Assembly: GCF_020544405.1 (NCBI RefSeq)
Contig: NZ_CP065410.1
Span: 3,906,001-3,970,000 of the forward strand
Reading direction: 5' to 3'
Length of the DNA: 64,000 nucleotides
Source of the DNA: Pseudomonas sp. IAC-BECa141
Lineage (GTDB): Bacteria; Pseudomonadota; Gammaproteobacteria; Pseudomonadales; Pseudomonadaceae
Part shown: positions 1 to 8,159 of the stretch, in pieces
Layout: each line of letters opens with the position of its first letter
Position numbering within the stretch: the first letter of the stretch is position 1
Notes under the pieces: generated by a model
What the model saw: only the letters and a program-made list of their open reading frames with translations
Database searches by the model: none
Told to the model about the DNA's origin: nothing
Program-made: the position numbers and the translations under genes

Positions 1-1
1 G

Positions 2-538
2 GAAACCACCAAGGAACTGGCCGCCGGGCGTCTCGACTTTGCCGTGGATGCGCCGCTCAACACCGACCCGCAGGTACGCCACGTCAAGCTGATGGAAGAC
101 CGTTACGTCTGCGCGATGCGCAAAGGCCACCCGCTGGCGACCAAGGAAAAATTCACCCTCGACGATTACCTGTCGCTGACCCACATTCATATTTCCAGCC
201 GTCGCAGTGGCCTGGGTCATGTCGATCTGGCACTGGGCAAGATGGGCATTCAGCGCAAGATTGCCCTGCGCTCGCAGCATTACCTGATGGCGTCCCAGGT
301 GTTGCAGCAGACCGACATGGTGATGACCGTGCCGGAGCGTTTCGCCCGCCGCCATGACCTGCATGCGTTCAATCTGCCGGTCAACGATGTGCCGCCGGTT
401 GAAACCCATTTGTACTGGCATGAAAGCACCGATCAGGATCCGGCCAACCGCTGGATGCGCGAGCAGATGATCGAGTTGTGCCAGCAAGTGACGGCACATG
501 AGAAGAAGCTCGACAAGCTGCAGGCGCCCGCCACTTGA
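2..538 (+). CDS. LysR-family transcriptional regulator, C-terminal part (5' end outside the window)
   Basis: The open frame enters from the left edge and stops at 536-538. About 178 residues are visible. They correspond to the effector-binding domain of a LysR regulator of the NahR/LinR type: the early stretch ELAAGRLDFAVDAPL and the later run ending QTDMVMTVPERFARR are typical of that fold. The DNA-binding half is not in the window. The stop codon lies inside a 16-bp palindrome that looks like an operator for the next gene, liuR. The effector and target genes cannot be read from this fragment. Confidence 0.85.
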   Translation, partial: ETTKELAAGRLDFAVDAPLNTDPQVRHVKLMEDRYVCAMRKGHPLATKEKFTLDDYLSLTHIHISSRRSGLGHVDLALGKMGIQRKIALRSQHYLMASQVLQQTDMVMTVPERFARRHDLHAFNLPVNDVPPVETHLYWHESTDQDPANRWMREQMIELCQQVTAHEKKLDKLQAPAT

Positions 539-550
539 CGTAAACGTCAA
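535..550. promoter_or_regulatory. LiuR-type palindromic operator upstream of liuR
   Basis: TTGACGTAAACGTCAA is a near-perfect 16-bp palindrome ending 43 bp before the liuR start codon. It resembles the two palindromes between the ligase gene and liuA (4434-4449, 4477-4492). MerR-family LiuR is known to regulate branched-chain/leucine catabolism genes in Pseudomonas, so autoregulation of liuR from this site is the simple reading. Binding itself is inferred. Confidence 0.75.
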
Positions 551-593
551 CCTGCCATTAGCTTAGCGCCAAGCCCCTTCTTCGAGCGCTTTC

Positions 594-995
594 ATGAGCA
601 GCCAGACCTACAGCATTTCCGACCTCGCCCGCGAGCTGGACATCACCACCCGGGCGATCCGCTTCTATGAAGAACAAGGCCTGCTCAGCCCTGAGCGCCG
701 AGGCCAGGAACGCATCTACTCGCCGCGCGACAAGGTCAGCCTGAAGCTGATCCTGCGGGGCAAGCGCATCGGTTTTTCCCTGGCCGAGTGCCGCGAACTG
801 ATCGAGCTCTACGACCCGTCCAGCGGTAACACCAAACAACTCAACAGCATGCTGGCGAAAATCAGCGAACGCCGGGAACAGCTCGAGCAGCAATTGCTGG
901 ACATCGAACAGATGAAGCTGGAACTCGACACCGCCGAAGAACGCTGCGTGCAGGCGCTGGAGCAGACGCTCAAGAGTCAGCAAGTCGCGCAGTAA
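594..995 (+). CDS. liuR: LiuR, MerR-family regulator of leucine/isovalerate catabolism
   Basis: A 133-residue MerR-type regulator. The N-terminal winged helix-turn-helix (about residues 6-75) contains ISDLARELDITTRAIRFYEEQGLL-type sequence, followed by a long dimerisation coiled coil rich in Glu, Gln and Leu (about 80-125). No C-terminal metal-binding cysteine cluster is present, which fits a metabolite-sensing MerR protein. It stands before liuE and shares its presumed operator sequence with the liuA promoter region, so it is assigned as LiuR. In related bacteria LiuR represses the liu genes and responds to acyl-CoA intermediates; the ligand is not evident here. Confidence 0.88.
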   Translation: MSSQTYSISDLARELDITTRAIRFYEEQGLLSPERRGQERIYSPRDKVSLKLILRGKRIGFSLAECRELIELYDPSSGNTKQLNSMLAKISERREQLEQQLLDIEQMKLELDTAEERCVQALEQTLKSQQVAQ

Positions 996-1011
996 CAGCC
1001 ACACTTCATCT

Positions 1012-1105
1012 CCTGTGGAAGCGGGCTTGCTCGCGATGAGGCCGGAACATCCAGTATTGATGTTGACTGACCCAACGCCATCGCGAGCAGGCTCGCTCCC
1101 ACAGG
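1012..1105. repeat. REPIN: two inverted REP palindromes between liuR and liuE
   Basis: The left half begins TGTGGAAGCGGGCTTGCTCG and the right half is its near reverse complement, ending CTCGCTCCCACA, with about 45 bp between. This is the usual layout of a Pseudomonas REP doublet, which is mobilised by RAYT transposases encoded elsewhere. Sister copies occur at 26401-26473, 28584-28673 and 31250-31339. The element separates liuR from liuE and may form a hairpin in read-through transcripts. Confidence 0.85.
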
Positions 1106-1142
1106 GTTCTCGATACAGTCAGATAATGAGCAGGTTCAGCCC

Positions 1143-2042
1143 ATGTCCCTCCCCTCCAAAGTACGCCTGATCGAAGTCGGCCCCCGTGACGGTTTGCAGA
1201 ACGAAGCCCAGCCCATCAGCGTCGCCGACAAGGTGCAACTGGTCGACGCGCTGAGCGCCGCCGGCCTTGGCTATATCGAAGTCGGCAGTTTCGTCTCGCC
1301 CAAGTGGGTGCCGCAGATGGCCGGCTCCGCCGAGGTGTTCGCGCAGATCCAGCGCAAACCCGGCGTGACCTACGGCGCACTGGCGCCGAACCTGCGTGGT
1401 TTTGAAGATGCGCTGGCGGCGGGGGTCAAGGAAGTCGCGGTATTCGCTGCAGCGTCCGAAGCGTTCTCGCAACGCAACATCAATTGCTCGATCAGCGAAA
1501 GTCTGGCGCGGTTCGCGCCGATCATGGAATCGGCGAAACAGCACGGCGTTACCGTGCGCGGTTACGTGTCTTGCGTGCTCGGCTGCCCTTATGAGGGCGA
1601 GGTCGCGCCGGAACAAGTGGCCATGGTGGCCCGCGAGCTGTACGCGATGGGCTGCTACGAAGTGTCGCTGGGTGACACCATCGGCACCGGTACCGCAGGC
1701 GCCACCCGCCGGCTGTTCGAAGTAGTGTCGAAGCAGGTGCCGCGAGAGAAACTCGCCGGCCACTTCCACGATACCTACGGCCAGGCCATGGCCAATATCT
1801 ACGCCAGTCTGCTGGAAGGCATCGCGGTGTTCGACAGCTCGATCGCCGGCCTCGGCGGCTGCCCGTACGCCAAGGGCGCCAGCGGCAACGTTGCCACCGA
1901 AGACGTGGTGTATCTGCTCAACGGCCTGGGCATCGAGACCGGTATCGACTTCGACGCCTTGATTGCCGCCGGCCAACAGATCAGTGCCGTGCTGGGTCGC
2001 CCTACCGGTTCGCGCGTAGCCAAGGCCCGTAGCGCACAGTGA
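1143..2042 (+). CDS. liuE: Hydroxymethylglutaryl-CoA lyase (LiuE/MvaB)
   Basis: A 299-residue TIM-barrel enzyme of the HMG-CoA lyase family. It cleaves 3-hydroxy-3-methylglutaryl-CoA into acetyl-CoA and acetoacetate, the last step of leucine degradation. Visible signatures are EVGPRDGLQNE near the N-terminus (divalent metal and substrate binding), VSLGDTIGTGTAG in the middle, HFHDTYGQ (metal-binding histidines) and the active-site cysteine loop GLGGCPYAKGASGN. Length is normal for the bacterial enzyme. It follows liuR on the same strand but is separated from it by a REPIN, and from liuABCD by crcY and a divergent ligase gene. Confidence 0.95.
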   Translation: MSLPSKVRLIEVGPRDGLQNEAQPISVADKVQLVDALSAAGLGYIEVGSFVSPKWVPQMAGSAEVFAQIQRKPGVTYGALAPNLRGFEDALAAGVKEVAVFAAASEAFSQRNINCSISESLARFAPIMESAKQHGVTVRGYVSCVLGCPYEGEVAPEQVAMVARELYAMGCYEVSLGDTIGTGTAGATRRLFEVVSKQVPREKLAGHFHDTYGQAMANIYASLLEGIAVFDSSIAGLGGCPYAKGASGNVATEDVVYLLNGLGIETGIDFDALIAAGQQISAVLGRPTGSRVAKARSAQ

Positions 2043-2051
2043 GGGCGAAGG

Positions 2052-2092
2052 TGTTACCGCTGCGTCCGAAACGTGGGCATAGGCGAGTAACA
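2052..2092. promoter_or_regulatory. Candidate CbrB upstream activator site for crcY
   Basis: An inverted repeat of TGTTAC (2052-2057) and GTAACA (2087-2092), 29 bp apart, lies about 110-150 bp upstream of the sigma54 promoter of crcY. From memory, the half-sites recognised by the enhancer-binding protein CbrB have this sequence, although the described pairing has a shorter spacer. Position and sequence fit an enhancer; the assignment is inferred. Confidence 0.55.
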
Positions 2093-2173
2093 CGGAAACA
2101 AATTGTCTGGTTTTGCCTGAAGGAGAAATCCTTCAAAAAATTCAACTCCTTGATTTATAAGGTTTTTTAAAAG

Positions 2174-2190
2174 TTGGCACGGCTTCTGCT
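2174..2190 (+). promoter_or_regulatory. Sigma54 (-24/-12) promoter of crcY
   Basis: TTGGCACGGCTTCTGCT matches the RpoN consensus TTGGCACG-N4-TTGCW, with the invariant GG and GC exactly 10 nt apart. Transcription should begin about 12 nt downstream, near 2202, at the start of the A-rich RNA. Confidence 0.85.
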
Positions 2191-2201
2191 ATCTCTATGG
2201 C

Positions 2202-2577
2202 ATAACAAGAATAAAAAGCAGCAAACCAATAAAAATAAGACGTACCGACTCTGACATAACAAAAACAACACGGCAGAGACGCAGCTAACAGATTTTTTTG
2301 GAGAAGGTGTGCTTTTCAGGGTGTTCCTCGGAATGACCCGCAACCGGGCAGAGAACAATAAAACTACCTTAAGGTAGCTCCCGAATCGGTTGGATCGCCT
2401 GGCGAGAAAGCAGATCAGCGCTCAAAAAAATACGTTTGCTCTTGACCCCGGATGGGGGTCGCCAAAAACAGCGGTAAAGGGCCACGGTTGCCAAAAACAA
2501 CAACAGACCGCCCCTCAATAATAAAAAAGAGCACGCGACGACAAAATTAAAGGGGAGCTTCGGCTCCCCTTTGTGCT
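2202..2577 (+). ncRNA. crcY: CrcY small RNA (Hfq/Crc-sequestering catabolite-repression RNA)
   Basis: A non-coding, A-rich segment of about 375 nt with a sigma54 promoter in front and a strong terminator hairpin at 2551-2570. It carries at least six Hfq distal-face (CA/A-rich) motifs, including AACAAGAATAAAAAG (2204-2218), AACCAATAAAAATAAG (2224-2239), ATAACAAAAACAACA (2256-2270), GAACAATAAAAC (2353-2364), CCAAAAACAACAACAG (2491-2506) and CAATAATAAAAAAGAG (2516-2531). That is the signature of CrcZ/CrcY/CrcX RNAs, which titrate Hfq-Crc and relieve catabolite repression under CbrAB control. As I recall, P. putida crcY lies next to mvaB (liuE), as this copy does, so it is called crcY rather than crcZ. 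Ends are inferred from the promoter and terminator. Confidence 0.88.
2551..2575 (+). terminator. Terminator of crcY
   Basis: AGGGGAGC, TTCG tetraloop, GCTCCCCT, then TTGTGCTTT. The stem is eight GC-rich pairs closed by a UUCG loop. Confidence 0.85.
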
Positions 2578-2609
2578 TTCCACGATTCCTGTTTTCACCG
2601 CCGCCCCCT

Positions 2610-2637
2610 TGTGGGAGCGGGCTTGCTCGCTCCCACA
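2610..2637. repeat. Single REP palindrome
   Basis: TGTGGGAGCG, a short GC-rich loop, then CGCTCCCACA form a 10-bp perfect stem. Unlike the other REP sequences here it stands alone, and both its ends are the GTGGGAGCG arm. It lies between the convergent crcY and acyl-CoA ligase genes and could end transcripts from either side. Confidence 0.75.
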
Positions 2638-2648
2638 TTCGATCTTCG

Positions 2649-4346
2649 TCAGGCCTGCTTTTCTCGCAACTCCTCGATACTGATCTCGCGCATCCGGAAT
2701 TTCTGGATCTTGCCTGTTACCGTCATCGGAAACTCCTCCACAAACTTGAAGTAACGCGGCGTCTTGAAGTGGGCGATGCGTTCCTTGCACCACGCTTGCA
2801 GCTCTTGTTCGGTGGCGCTGTGGCCGGGATGGAATTTGATCCAGGCGACGATTTCCTCACCGTAACGCGAGCAGGGAATGCCGATCACCTGCACGTCCGC
2901 CACCGCCGGGTGGGTGAAGAAGAACTCTTCCAGTTCACGCGGGTAAATGTTTTCGCCACCACGGATGATCATGTCCTTATTACGACCGGCGATGCACACG
3001 TAACCCTCGTCGTTCATGCTCGCCAGATCGCCGGTGTGCATCCAGCCCGCCGCGTCGATGGCTTCGGCAGTCGCCTGCGGATTGTTCCAATAGCCGAGCA
3101 TCACGCTGTAGCCACGGGTGCACAGTTCGCCGATCGTGCCGCGTGGTACCGGGTTGCCGGCCTCGTCGATGATTTTGCTTTCGAGTTGCGGCTGGGTGCG
3201 GCCGACGGTGGTGACGCGCAGTTCCAGTTCATCGGATGGGCCGGTTTGCAGCGAGACCGGGCTGGTTTCGGTCATGCCGTAGGCGATCTGCACTTCGCTC
3301 ATGTGCATTTCGCTGATGACCCTGCGCATCACCTCGATCGGGCACGTGGCGCCGGCCATGATTCCGGTGCGCAGGGTCGACAGGTCGAACTCGGCGCGTT
3401 GCGGCTGATCGAGCATGGCGATGAACATGGTGGGTACGCCGTACAGCGCGGTGGCTTTTTCTTCGGCGACGGTGCTCAGGGTCAGCAGCGGATCGAAGGC
3501 GTCGTTGGGATAAATCATGGTGCTGCCGTGGGTGATGCAGCCGAGGTTGCCCATGACCATGCCGAAGCAGTGATACAGCGGCACCGGGATCACCAGGCGA
3601 TCAACAGCGGTCAGGCCAAGGCTTTCGCCGACCATGTAACCGTTGTTGAGGATGTTGTAGTGACTGAGGGTCGCGCCCTTGGGGAAACCGGTGGTGCCGG
3701 AGGTGTACTGAATATTGACGGGCTGATCGAAGTGCAGGCTGTCGCTGCGTTCACGCAATTGTTGCGCAGTGACACTGGCGGCCAGATCTGCCAGTTGCGA
3801 CCACGGAAGAAAACCCGAAGGCGGCTGTGGGTCGAGGCTGATCAGACCGCGCAGTTCCGGCAGCCGCTCACTGTGCAGCTCGCCGATGGATTGCTCGGCC
3901 AGTTCCGGCAGCAAGCCTTGCAACATGCCGTGATAGTTGGAGCTCTTGAACGCCCCGGCGCAGACCAGCCATTGGCAACCGGATTGCTTGAGCACGTATT
4001 CGAGTTCAGAGCTGCGGTAGGCCGGGTTGATGTTGACCAGGATCACACCGAGCTTCGCGGTGGCGAACTGTGTGATGCACCACTGCGCGCAGTTCGGCGC
4101 CCAGATGCCGAGCCGGTCACCGGCTTGCAAACCCAACGCCAGCAGGGCTCTGGCGTGAACATCCACCGCGTCGGCCAGTTGCCGCCAGGTGTAACGCAGC
4201 TGCTGATGGCGCACCACCAGCGCCTCGCCGTCCGGGTACTGCGCGACGGTTTCGTCGAACTTCTGCCCGATGGTCATCGCCAGCAAGGCTTTATCCTGGG
4301 AACCGCGGGTGTAGCTGCGCTGCGGGTTTGCACTGGGTTGATCCAT
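2649..4346 (-). CDS. AMP-binding acyl-CoA ligase
   Basis: A 565-residue member of the ANL superfamily (ATP + carboxylic acid + CoA to acyl-CoA + AMP + PPi). Visible motifs are the P-loop [11 protein letters not shown] (about 214-224), YGMTETSP (A5), GWMHTGDLA (A7), [14 protein letters not shown] (A8) and VTGKIQK with the A10 lysine near the C-terminus. The start at 4346 is preceded by AGGGG at good spacing; an in-frame start 20 codons upstream lacks one. It is divergent from liuABCD and shares the intergenic LiuR-type operators, so it probably activates a short branched acid such as isovalerate, or acetoacetate. Substrate is not determined by sequence. Confidence 0.88.
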   Translation of the reverse strand: MDQPSANPQRSYTRGSQDKALLAMTIGQKFDETVAQYPDGEALVVRHQQLRYTWRQLADAVDVHARALLALGLQAGDRLGIWAPNCAQWCITQFATAKLGVILVNINPAYRSSELEYVLKQSGCQWLVCAGAFKSSNYHGMLQGLLPELAEQSIGELHSERLPELRGLISLDPQPPSGFLPWSQLADLAASVTAQQLRERSDSLHFDQPVNIQYTSGTTGFPKGATLSHYNILNNGYMVGESLGLTAVDRLVIPVPLYHCFGMVMGNLGCITHGSTMIYPNDAFDPLLTLSTVAEEKATALYGVPTMFIAMLDQPQRAEFDLSTLRTGIMAGATCPIEVMRRVISEMHMSEVQIAYGMTETSPVSLQTGPSDELELRVTTVGRTQPQLESKIIDEAGNPVPRGTIGELCTRGYSVMLGYWNNPQATAEAIDAAGWMHTGDLASMNDEGYVCIAGRNKDMIIRGGENIYPRELEEFFFTHPAVADVQVIGIPCSRYGEEIVAWIKFHPGHSATEQELQAWCKERIAHFKTPRYFKFVEEFPMTVTGKIQKFRMREISIEELREKQA

Positions 4347-4433
4347 GACGACCCCTATTGTCTTTATTAGTGGGTGTTGGAACGGAGCTACAGCAGCTCC
4401 GACCATTCAGAACTGGCTCTACTCTCGCTCAAG

Positions 4434-4449
4434 TTGACGTTAACGTAAA
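4434..4449. promoter_or_regulatory. LiuR-type operator 1 between ligase gene and liuA
   Basis: TTGACGTTAACGTAAA, centred on the perfect palindrome ACGTTAACGT, lies between the divergent ligase and liuA genes. It shares its core with the site before liuR. Confidence 0.8.
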
Positions 4450-4476
4450 GGGTGATTGACAGCCATTCGTCACAGG

Positions 4477-4492
4477 CTTACGTTAACGTAAA
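4477..4492. promoter_or_regulatory. LiuR-type operator 2 between ligase gene and liuA
   Basis: CTTACGTTAACGTAAA repeats the ACGTTAACGT core exactly 43 bp from operator 1. This is about four helical turns, so both sites face the same side of the DNA. It lies 55 bp before liuA. A paired operator serving both divergent units is the likely role. Confidence 0.8.
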
Positions 4493-4546
4493 GGTGAGAA
4501 CTGAAACGCCCTTCTCCCCACCCTACAAAAAGCCAAAAGGTGAACC

Positions 4547-5710
4547 ATGAGCTACCCATCCCTGAACTTTGCCCTCGGTGAAACCATCGACATGCTGCGC
4601 GATCAGGTTCAGTCCTTCGTCGCCAACGAGATCGCGCCGCGTGCCGCGCAGATCGACAGCGACAACCTGTTCCCGGCCGATTTGTGGCGCAAGTTCGGTG
4701 ACATGGGCCTGCTCGGCATCACCGTGCCGGAAGAATACGGCGGCGCTGGCCTGGGTTACCTGGCGCACGTCGTTGCGATGGAAGAAATCAGCCGTGGCTC
4801 GGCTTCGGTGGCGTTGTCCTACGGCGCCCACTCCAATCTCTGCGTCAACCAGATCAACCGCAACGGCAACCACGAACAGAAAGCCAAATACCTGCCAAAA
4901 CTGATCAGCGGCGAACACGTCGGCGCACTCGCCATGAGCGAGCCAAACGCCGGTTCCGACGTGGTCTCGATGAAACTGCGCGCCGATAAACGTGGCGACC
5001 GTTTCGTGCTCAACGGCAGCAAGACCTGGATCACCAACGGCCCCGACGCCAACACCTACGTGATCTACGCCAAGACCGACCTGGAAAAGGGCCCCCACGG
5101 CATCACCGCCTTCATCGTCGAACGCGACTGGAAAGGCTTCAGCCGCAGCAACAAGTTCGACAAGCTCGGCATGCGCGGCTCCAACACTTGCGAGCTGTTT
5201 TTCGACGACGTCGAAGTGCCTGAAGAAAACATCCTCGGCGTACTCAACGGCGGCATAAAAGTGCTGATGAGCGGCCTCGATTACGAGCGCGTCGTGCTGT
5301 CCGGTGGCCCGACCGGCATCATGCAGTCGTGCATGGATCTGATCGTGCCGTACATCCATGACCGCAAGCAGTTCGGCCAGAGCATCGGCGAATTCCAGCT
5401 GATCCAGGGCAAAGTCGCCGACATGTACACCCAGCTCAACGCCAGCCGCGCCTATCTCTACGCCGTGGCTCAGGCCTGCGAGCGCAACGAAACCACACGC
5501 AAGGACGCCGCTGGTGTGATCCTCTACACCGCCGAACGCGCCACGCAAATGGCCCTCGACGCGATCCAGATTCTCGGCGGTAACGGTTACATCAACGAAT
5601 TCCCGGCCGGCCGCCTGCTGCGTGACGCCAAGCTGTACGAAATCGGCGCCGGTACCAGTGAGATCCGTCGCATGCTGATCGGTCGCGAACTGTTCAACGA
5701 AACCCGCTAA
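4547..5710 (+). CDS. liuA: Isovaleryl-CoA dehydrogenase (LiuA)
   Basis: A 387-residue FAD acyl-CoA dehydrogenase that oxidises isovaleryl-CoA to 3-methylcrotonyl-CoA in leucine catabolism. The family signatures [16 protein letters not shown] (FAD/substrate binding) and [21 protein letters not shown] near the C-terminus are present. [14 protein letters not shown] carries the glutamate at the position used as catalytic base in isovaleryl-CoA dehydrogenases (Glu254 in the human enzyme), which separates it from medium- and short-chain family members. It is the first gene of a tight liuABCD operon and has AAGGTG as ribosome site. Confidence 0.95.
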   Translation: MSYPSLNFALGETIDMLRDQVQSFVANEIAPRAAQIDSDNLFPADLWRKFGDMGLLGITVPEEYGGAGLGYLAHVVAMEEISRGSASVALSYGAHSNLCVNQINRNGNHEQKAKYLPKLISGEHVGALAMSEPNAGSDVVSMKLRADKRGDRFVLNGSKTWITNGPDANTYVIYAKTDLEKGPHGITAFIVERDWKGFSRSNKFDKLGMRGSNTCELFFDDVEVPEENILGVLNGGIKVLMSGLDYERVVLSGGPTGIMQSCMDLIVPYIHDRKQFGQSIGEFQLIQGKVADMYTQLNASRAYLYAVAQACERNETTRKDAAGVILYTAERATQMALDAIQILGGNGYINEFPAGRLLRDAKLYEIGAGTSEIRRMLIGRELFNETR

Positions 5711-5722
5711 ACGGAGCTGTCC

Positions 5723-7330
5723 ATGGCCATCCTGCATACCCAGCTCAACCCTCGTTCAGCGGAGTTCGCCGCCAACAGCGCGGCGATGCTCGAACAGGTC
5801 GACGCCCTGCACACTCTGCTCGCTCAAGTGGCTCAGGGCGGCGGCGCGAAAGCTCAGGAACGTCACACCTCGCGCGGCAAGCTGCTGCCCCGTGAGCGGA
5901 TCAACCGCTTGCTCGATCCGGGCTCGCCGTTTCTGGAAATCAGCCAGTTGGCCGCCCACGCCGTTTATGGCGAAGACGTGCCAGCCGCTGGCGTGATTGC
6001 CGGGATCGGTCGTGTGGAAGGCGTCGAATGCATGATTGTCGCCAACGACGCGACGGTGAAAGGTGGCTCGTACTACCCGCTGACCGTGAAGAAACACCTG
6101 CGCGCCCAGACCATCGCCCAGCAAAACCGCCTGCCGTGCATTTATCTGGTGGATTCGGGTGGCGCCAACCTGCCGCGTCAGGACGAAGTGTTCCCGGATC
6201 GCGAACACTTCGGGCGGATCTTCTTCAACCAGGCCAACATGAGCGCCATGGGCATTCCGCAGATTGCCGTGGTCATGGGTTCCTGCACCGCCGGCGGCGC
6301 TTATGTACCGGCGATGGCCGACGAAGCGATCATGGTGCGCAATCAGGCGACGATTTTCCTCGCCGGCCCGCCCTTGGTGAAAGCCGCGACCGGTGAAGTG
6401 GTCAGCGCCGAAGACCTCGGCGGGGCCGACGTGCACTGCAAGACGTCCGGGGTCGCCGACCATTACGCGGAAAGCGATGAGCACGCCCTCGCCCTCGCCC
6501 GGCGCAGCGTCGCCAACCTCAACTGGCGCAAGCTCGGCGAAGTGCAGCAGCGCACGCCGATTGCGCCGCTGTACGCCAGCGATGAGTTGTACGGGGTGGT
6601 TTCGGCGGACGCCAAGCAGCCGTTCGATGTGCGCGAAGTGATCGCGCGACTGGTCGACGGCTCGGTGTTCGATGAATTCAAAGCCTTGTTCGGCACCACG
6701 CTGGTGTGCGGTTTCGCCCACCTGCACGGCTACCCGATCGCGATCCTCGCCAACAACGGCATCCTGTTCGCCGAAGCCGCGCAAAAAGGCGCGCACTTCA
6801 TTGAACTGGCCTGCCAACGCGGCATTCCGTTGCTGTTCCTGCAGAACATCACCGGCTTCATGGTCGGTCAGAAATACGAGGCCGGTGGCATCGCCAAACA
6901 CGGCGCCAAACTGGTGACCGCCGTGGCATGCGCCAAGGTGCCGAAATTCACCGTGATCATCGGTGGCAGCTTCGGTGCCGGTAACTACGGCATGTGCGGG
7001 CGGGCCTATGATCCGCGTTTCCTGTGGATGTGGCCGAACGCGCGGATCGGCGTGATGGGCGCCGAACAGGCGGCCGGCGTGCTGGTTCAGGTCAAGCGCG
7101 AGCAGGCCGAACGCAGCGGTCAGGCGTTCAGTGCCGAGCAGGAAAGCGAGATCAAGCAGCCGATTCTCGACCAATACGAAGAGCAGGGTCACCCCTACTA
7201 TTCCAGCGCGCGGCTGTGGGACGACGGCGTCATCGACCCGGCGCAGACCCGCGATGTGCTGGCCCTGGCCTTGTCCGCGTCGTTGAACGCGCCTATCGAA
7301 CCGAGCCGCTTCGGCGTGTTCCGGATGTGA
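5723..7330 (+). CDS. liuB: 3-Methylcrotonyl-CoA carboxylase, carboxyltransferase (beta) subunit (LiuB)
   Basis: A 535-residue carboxyltransferase of the propionyl/methylcrotonyl-CoA carboxylase beta family. It transfers carboxyl from biotin on LiuD to 3-methylcrotonyl-CoA. The N-terminal half contains [18 protein letters not shown] and [14 protein letters not shown] (acyl-CoA oxyanion site). The C-terminal half contains [25 protein letters not shown] sequence and [17 protein letters not shown], the second crotonase-like domain. It starts 12 bp after liuA and is followed 13 bp later by liuC, so it is part of the same transcript. Confidence 0.95.
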   Translation: MAILHTQLNPRSAEFAANSAAMLEQVDALHTLLAQVAQGGGAKAQERHTSRGKLLPRERINRLLDPGSPFLEISQLAAHAVYGEDVPAAGVIAGIGRVEGVECMIVANDATVKGGSYYPLTVKKHLRAQTIAQQNRLPCIYLVDSGGANLPRQDEVFPDREHFGRIFFNQANMSAMGIPQIAVVMGSCTAGGAYVPAMADEAIMVRNQATIFLAGPPLVKAATGEVVSAEDLGGADVHCKTSGVADHYAESDEHALALARRSVANLNWRKLGEVQQRTPIAPLYASDELYGVVSADAKQPFDVREVIARLVDGSVFDEFKALFGTTLVCGFAHLHGYPIAILANNGILFAEAAQKGAHFIELACQRGIPLLFLQNITGFMVGQKYEAGGIAKHGAKLVTAVACAKVPKFTVIIGGSFGAGNYGMCGRAYDPRFLWMWPNARIGVMGAEQAAGVLVQVKREQAERSGQAFSAEQESEIKQPILDQYEEQGHPYYSSARLWDDGVIDPAQTRDVLALALSASLNAPIEPSRFGVFRM

Positions 7331-7343
7331 TCGGGAGAACCTC

Positions 7344-8159
7344 ATGAGCGACTTCAACACCCTCGAATTGCACAGCGATCCACGGGGTTTCGCGACCCTG
7401 TGGCTGAGCCGCGAAGAAAAGAACAACGCGTTCAACGCCGAGATGATTCGCGAACTGATCCTGGCGCTGGACAAGGTCGCCAGCGACGCCAGCCTGCGCT
7501 TTCTGCTGGTACGCGGACGCGGCAAACATTTCAGCGCTGGTGCCGATCTGGCCTGGATGCAGCAATCGGCCGAACTCGATTACCACACCAACCTCGACGA
7601 CGCCCGGGAACTGGCGGAGCTGATGTACAACCTCGCCAAACTGAAAATCCCGACCGTGGCCGTGGTGCAAGGCGCGGCGTTCGGCGGTGCATTGGGTCTG
7701 ATCAGTTGCTGCGACATGGCGATTGGCGCCGATGACGCGCAGTTCTGCCTGTCGGAAGTGCGCATCGGTCTTGCGCCAGCGGTGATCAGCCCGTTCGTGG
7801 TGCAAGCCATCGGCGAACGCGCGGCGCGGCGTTATGCGCTGACGGCCGAACGTTTCGGCGGGCAGCGGGCGCGGGAAATCGGTTTGTTGTCCGAGAGTTA
7901 TCCAGCGAATGAGTTTGAACAGAGCGTCGAGCAATGGATCGACAACCTGCTGCTCAACAGCCCCGCCGCCATGCGCGCCAGCAAGGATTTGCTGCGGGAA
8001 GTCGGCAACGGCGCGCTGACTCCGGCCCTGCGCCGCTACACCGAAAACGCCATCGCCCGCATCCGCGTCAGCCCAGAGGGACAGGAAGGTCTGCGGGCCT
8101 TTTTGCAGAAACGTCCACCGAGCTGGCAAGCCGCAACCACCACCAAGGAGCCGCGTTGA
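7344..8159 (+). CDS. liuC: Methylglutaconyl-CoA hydratase (LiuC)
   Basis: A 271-residue enoyl-CoA hydratase/isomerase-family enzyme. It hydrates 3-methylglutaconyl-CoA to HMG-CoA, which LiuE then cleaves. The oxyanion-hole segments RGRGKHFSAGADLAWM and VQGAAFGGALGLISCCDMAI are intact, and SEVRIGLAPAVISPFV follows. The stop codon overlaps the liuD start (ATGA at 8157-8161), which indicates translational coupling. Confidence 0.93.
   Translation: MSDFNTLELHSDPRGFATLWLSREEKNNAFNAEMIRELILALDKVASDASLRFLLVRGRGKHFSAGADLAWMQQSAELDYHTNLDDARELAELMYNLAKLKIPTVAVVQGAAFGGALGLISCCDMAIGADDAQFCLSEVRIGLAPAVISPFVVQAIGERAARRYALTAERFGGQRAREIGLLSESYPANEFEQSVEQWIDNLLLNSPAAMRASKDLLREVGNGALTPALRRYTENAIARIRVSPEGQEGLRAFLQKRPPSWQAATTTKEPR

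Noticed and set aside
2571..4370. Long open frame (599 codons) antisense to the acyl-CoA ligase gene
   Set aside because: It mirrors the ligase codons; composition is rich in Arg, His, Asp, Gly and Val as expected from the antisense of GC-rich codons, with no ribosome site or family motif.
5756..7525. Open frame (589 codons) antisense to liuB
   Set aside because: Antisense shadow covering liuB and the liuC start; no motifs.
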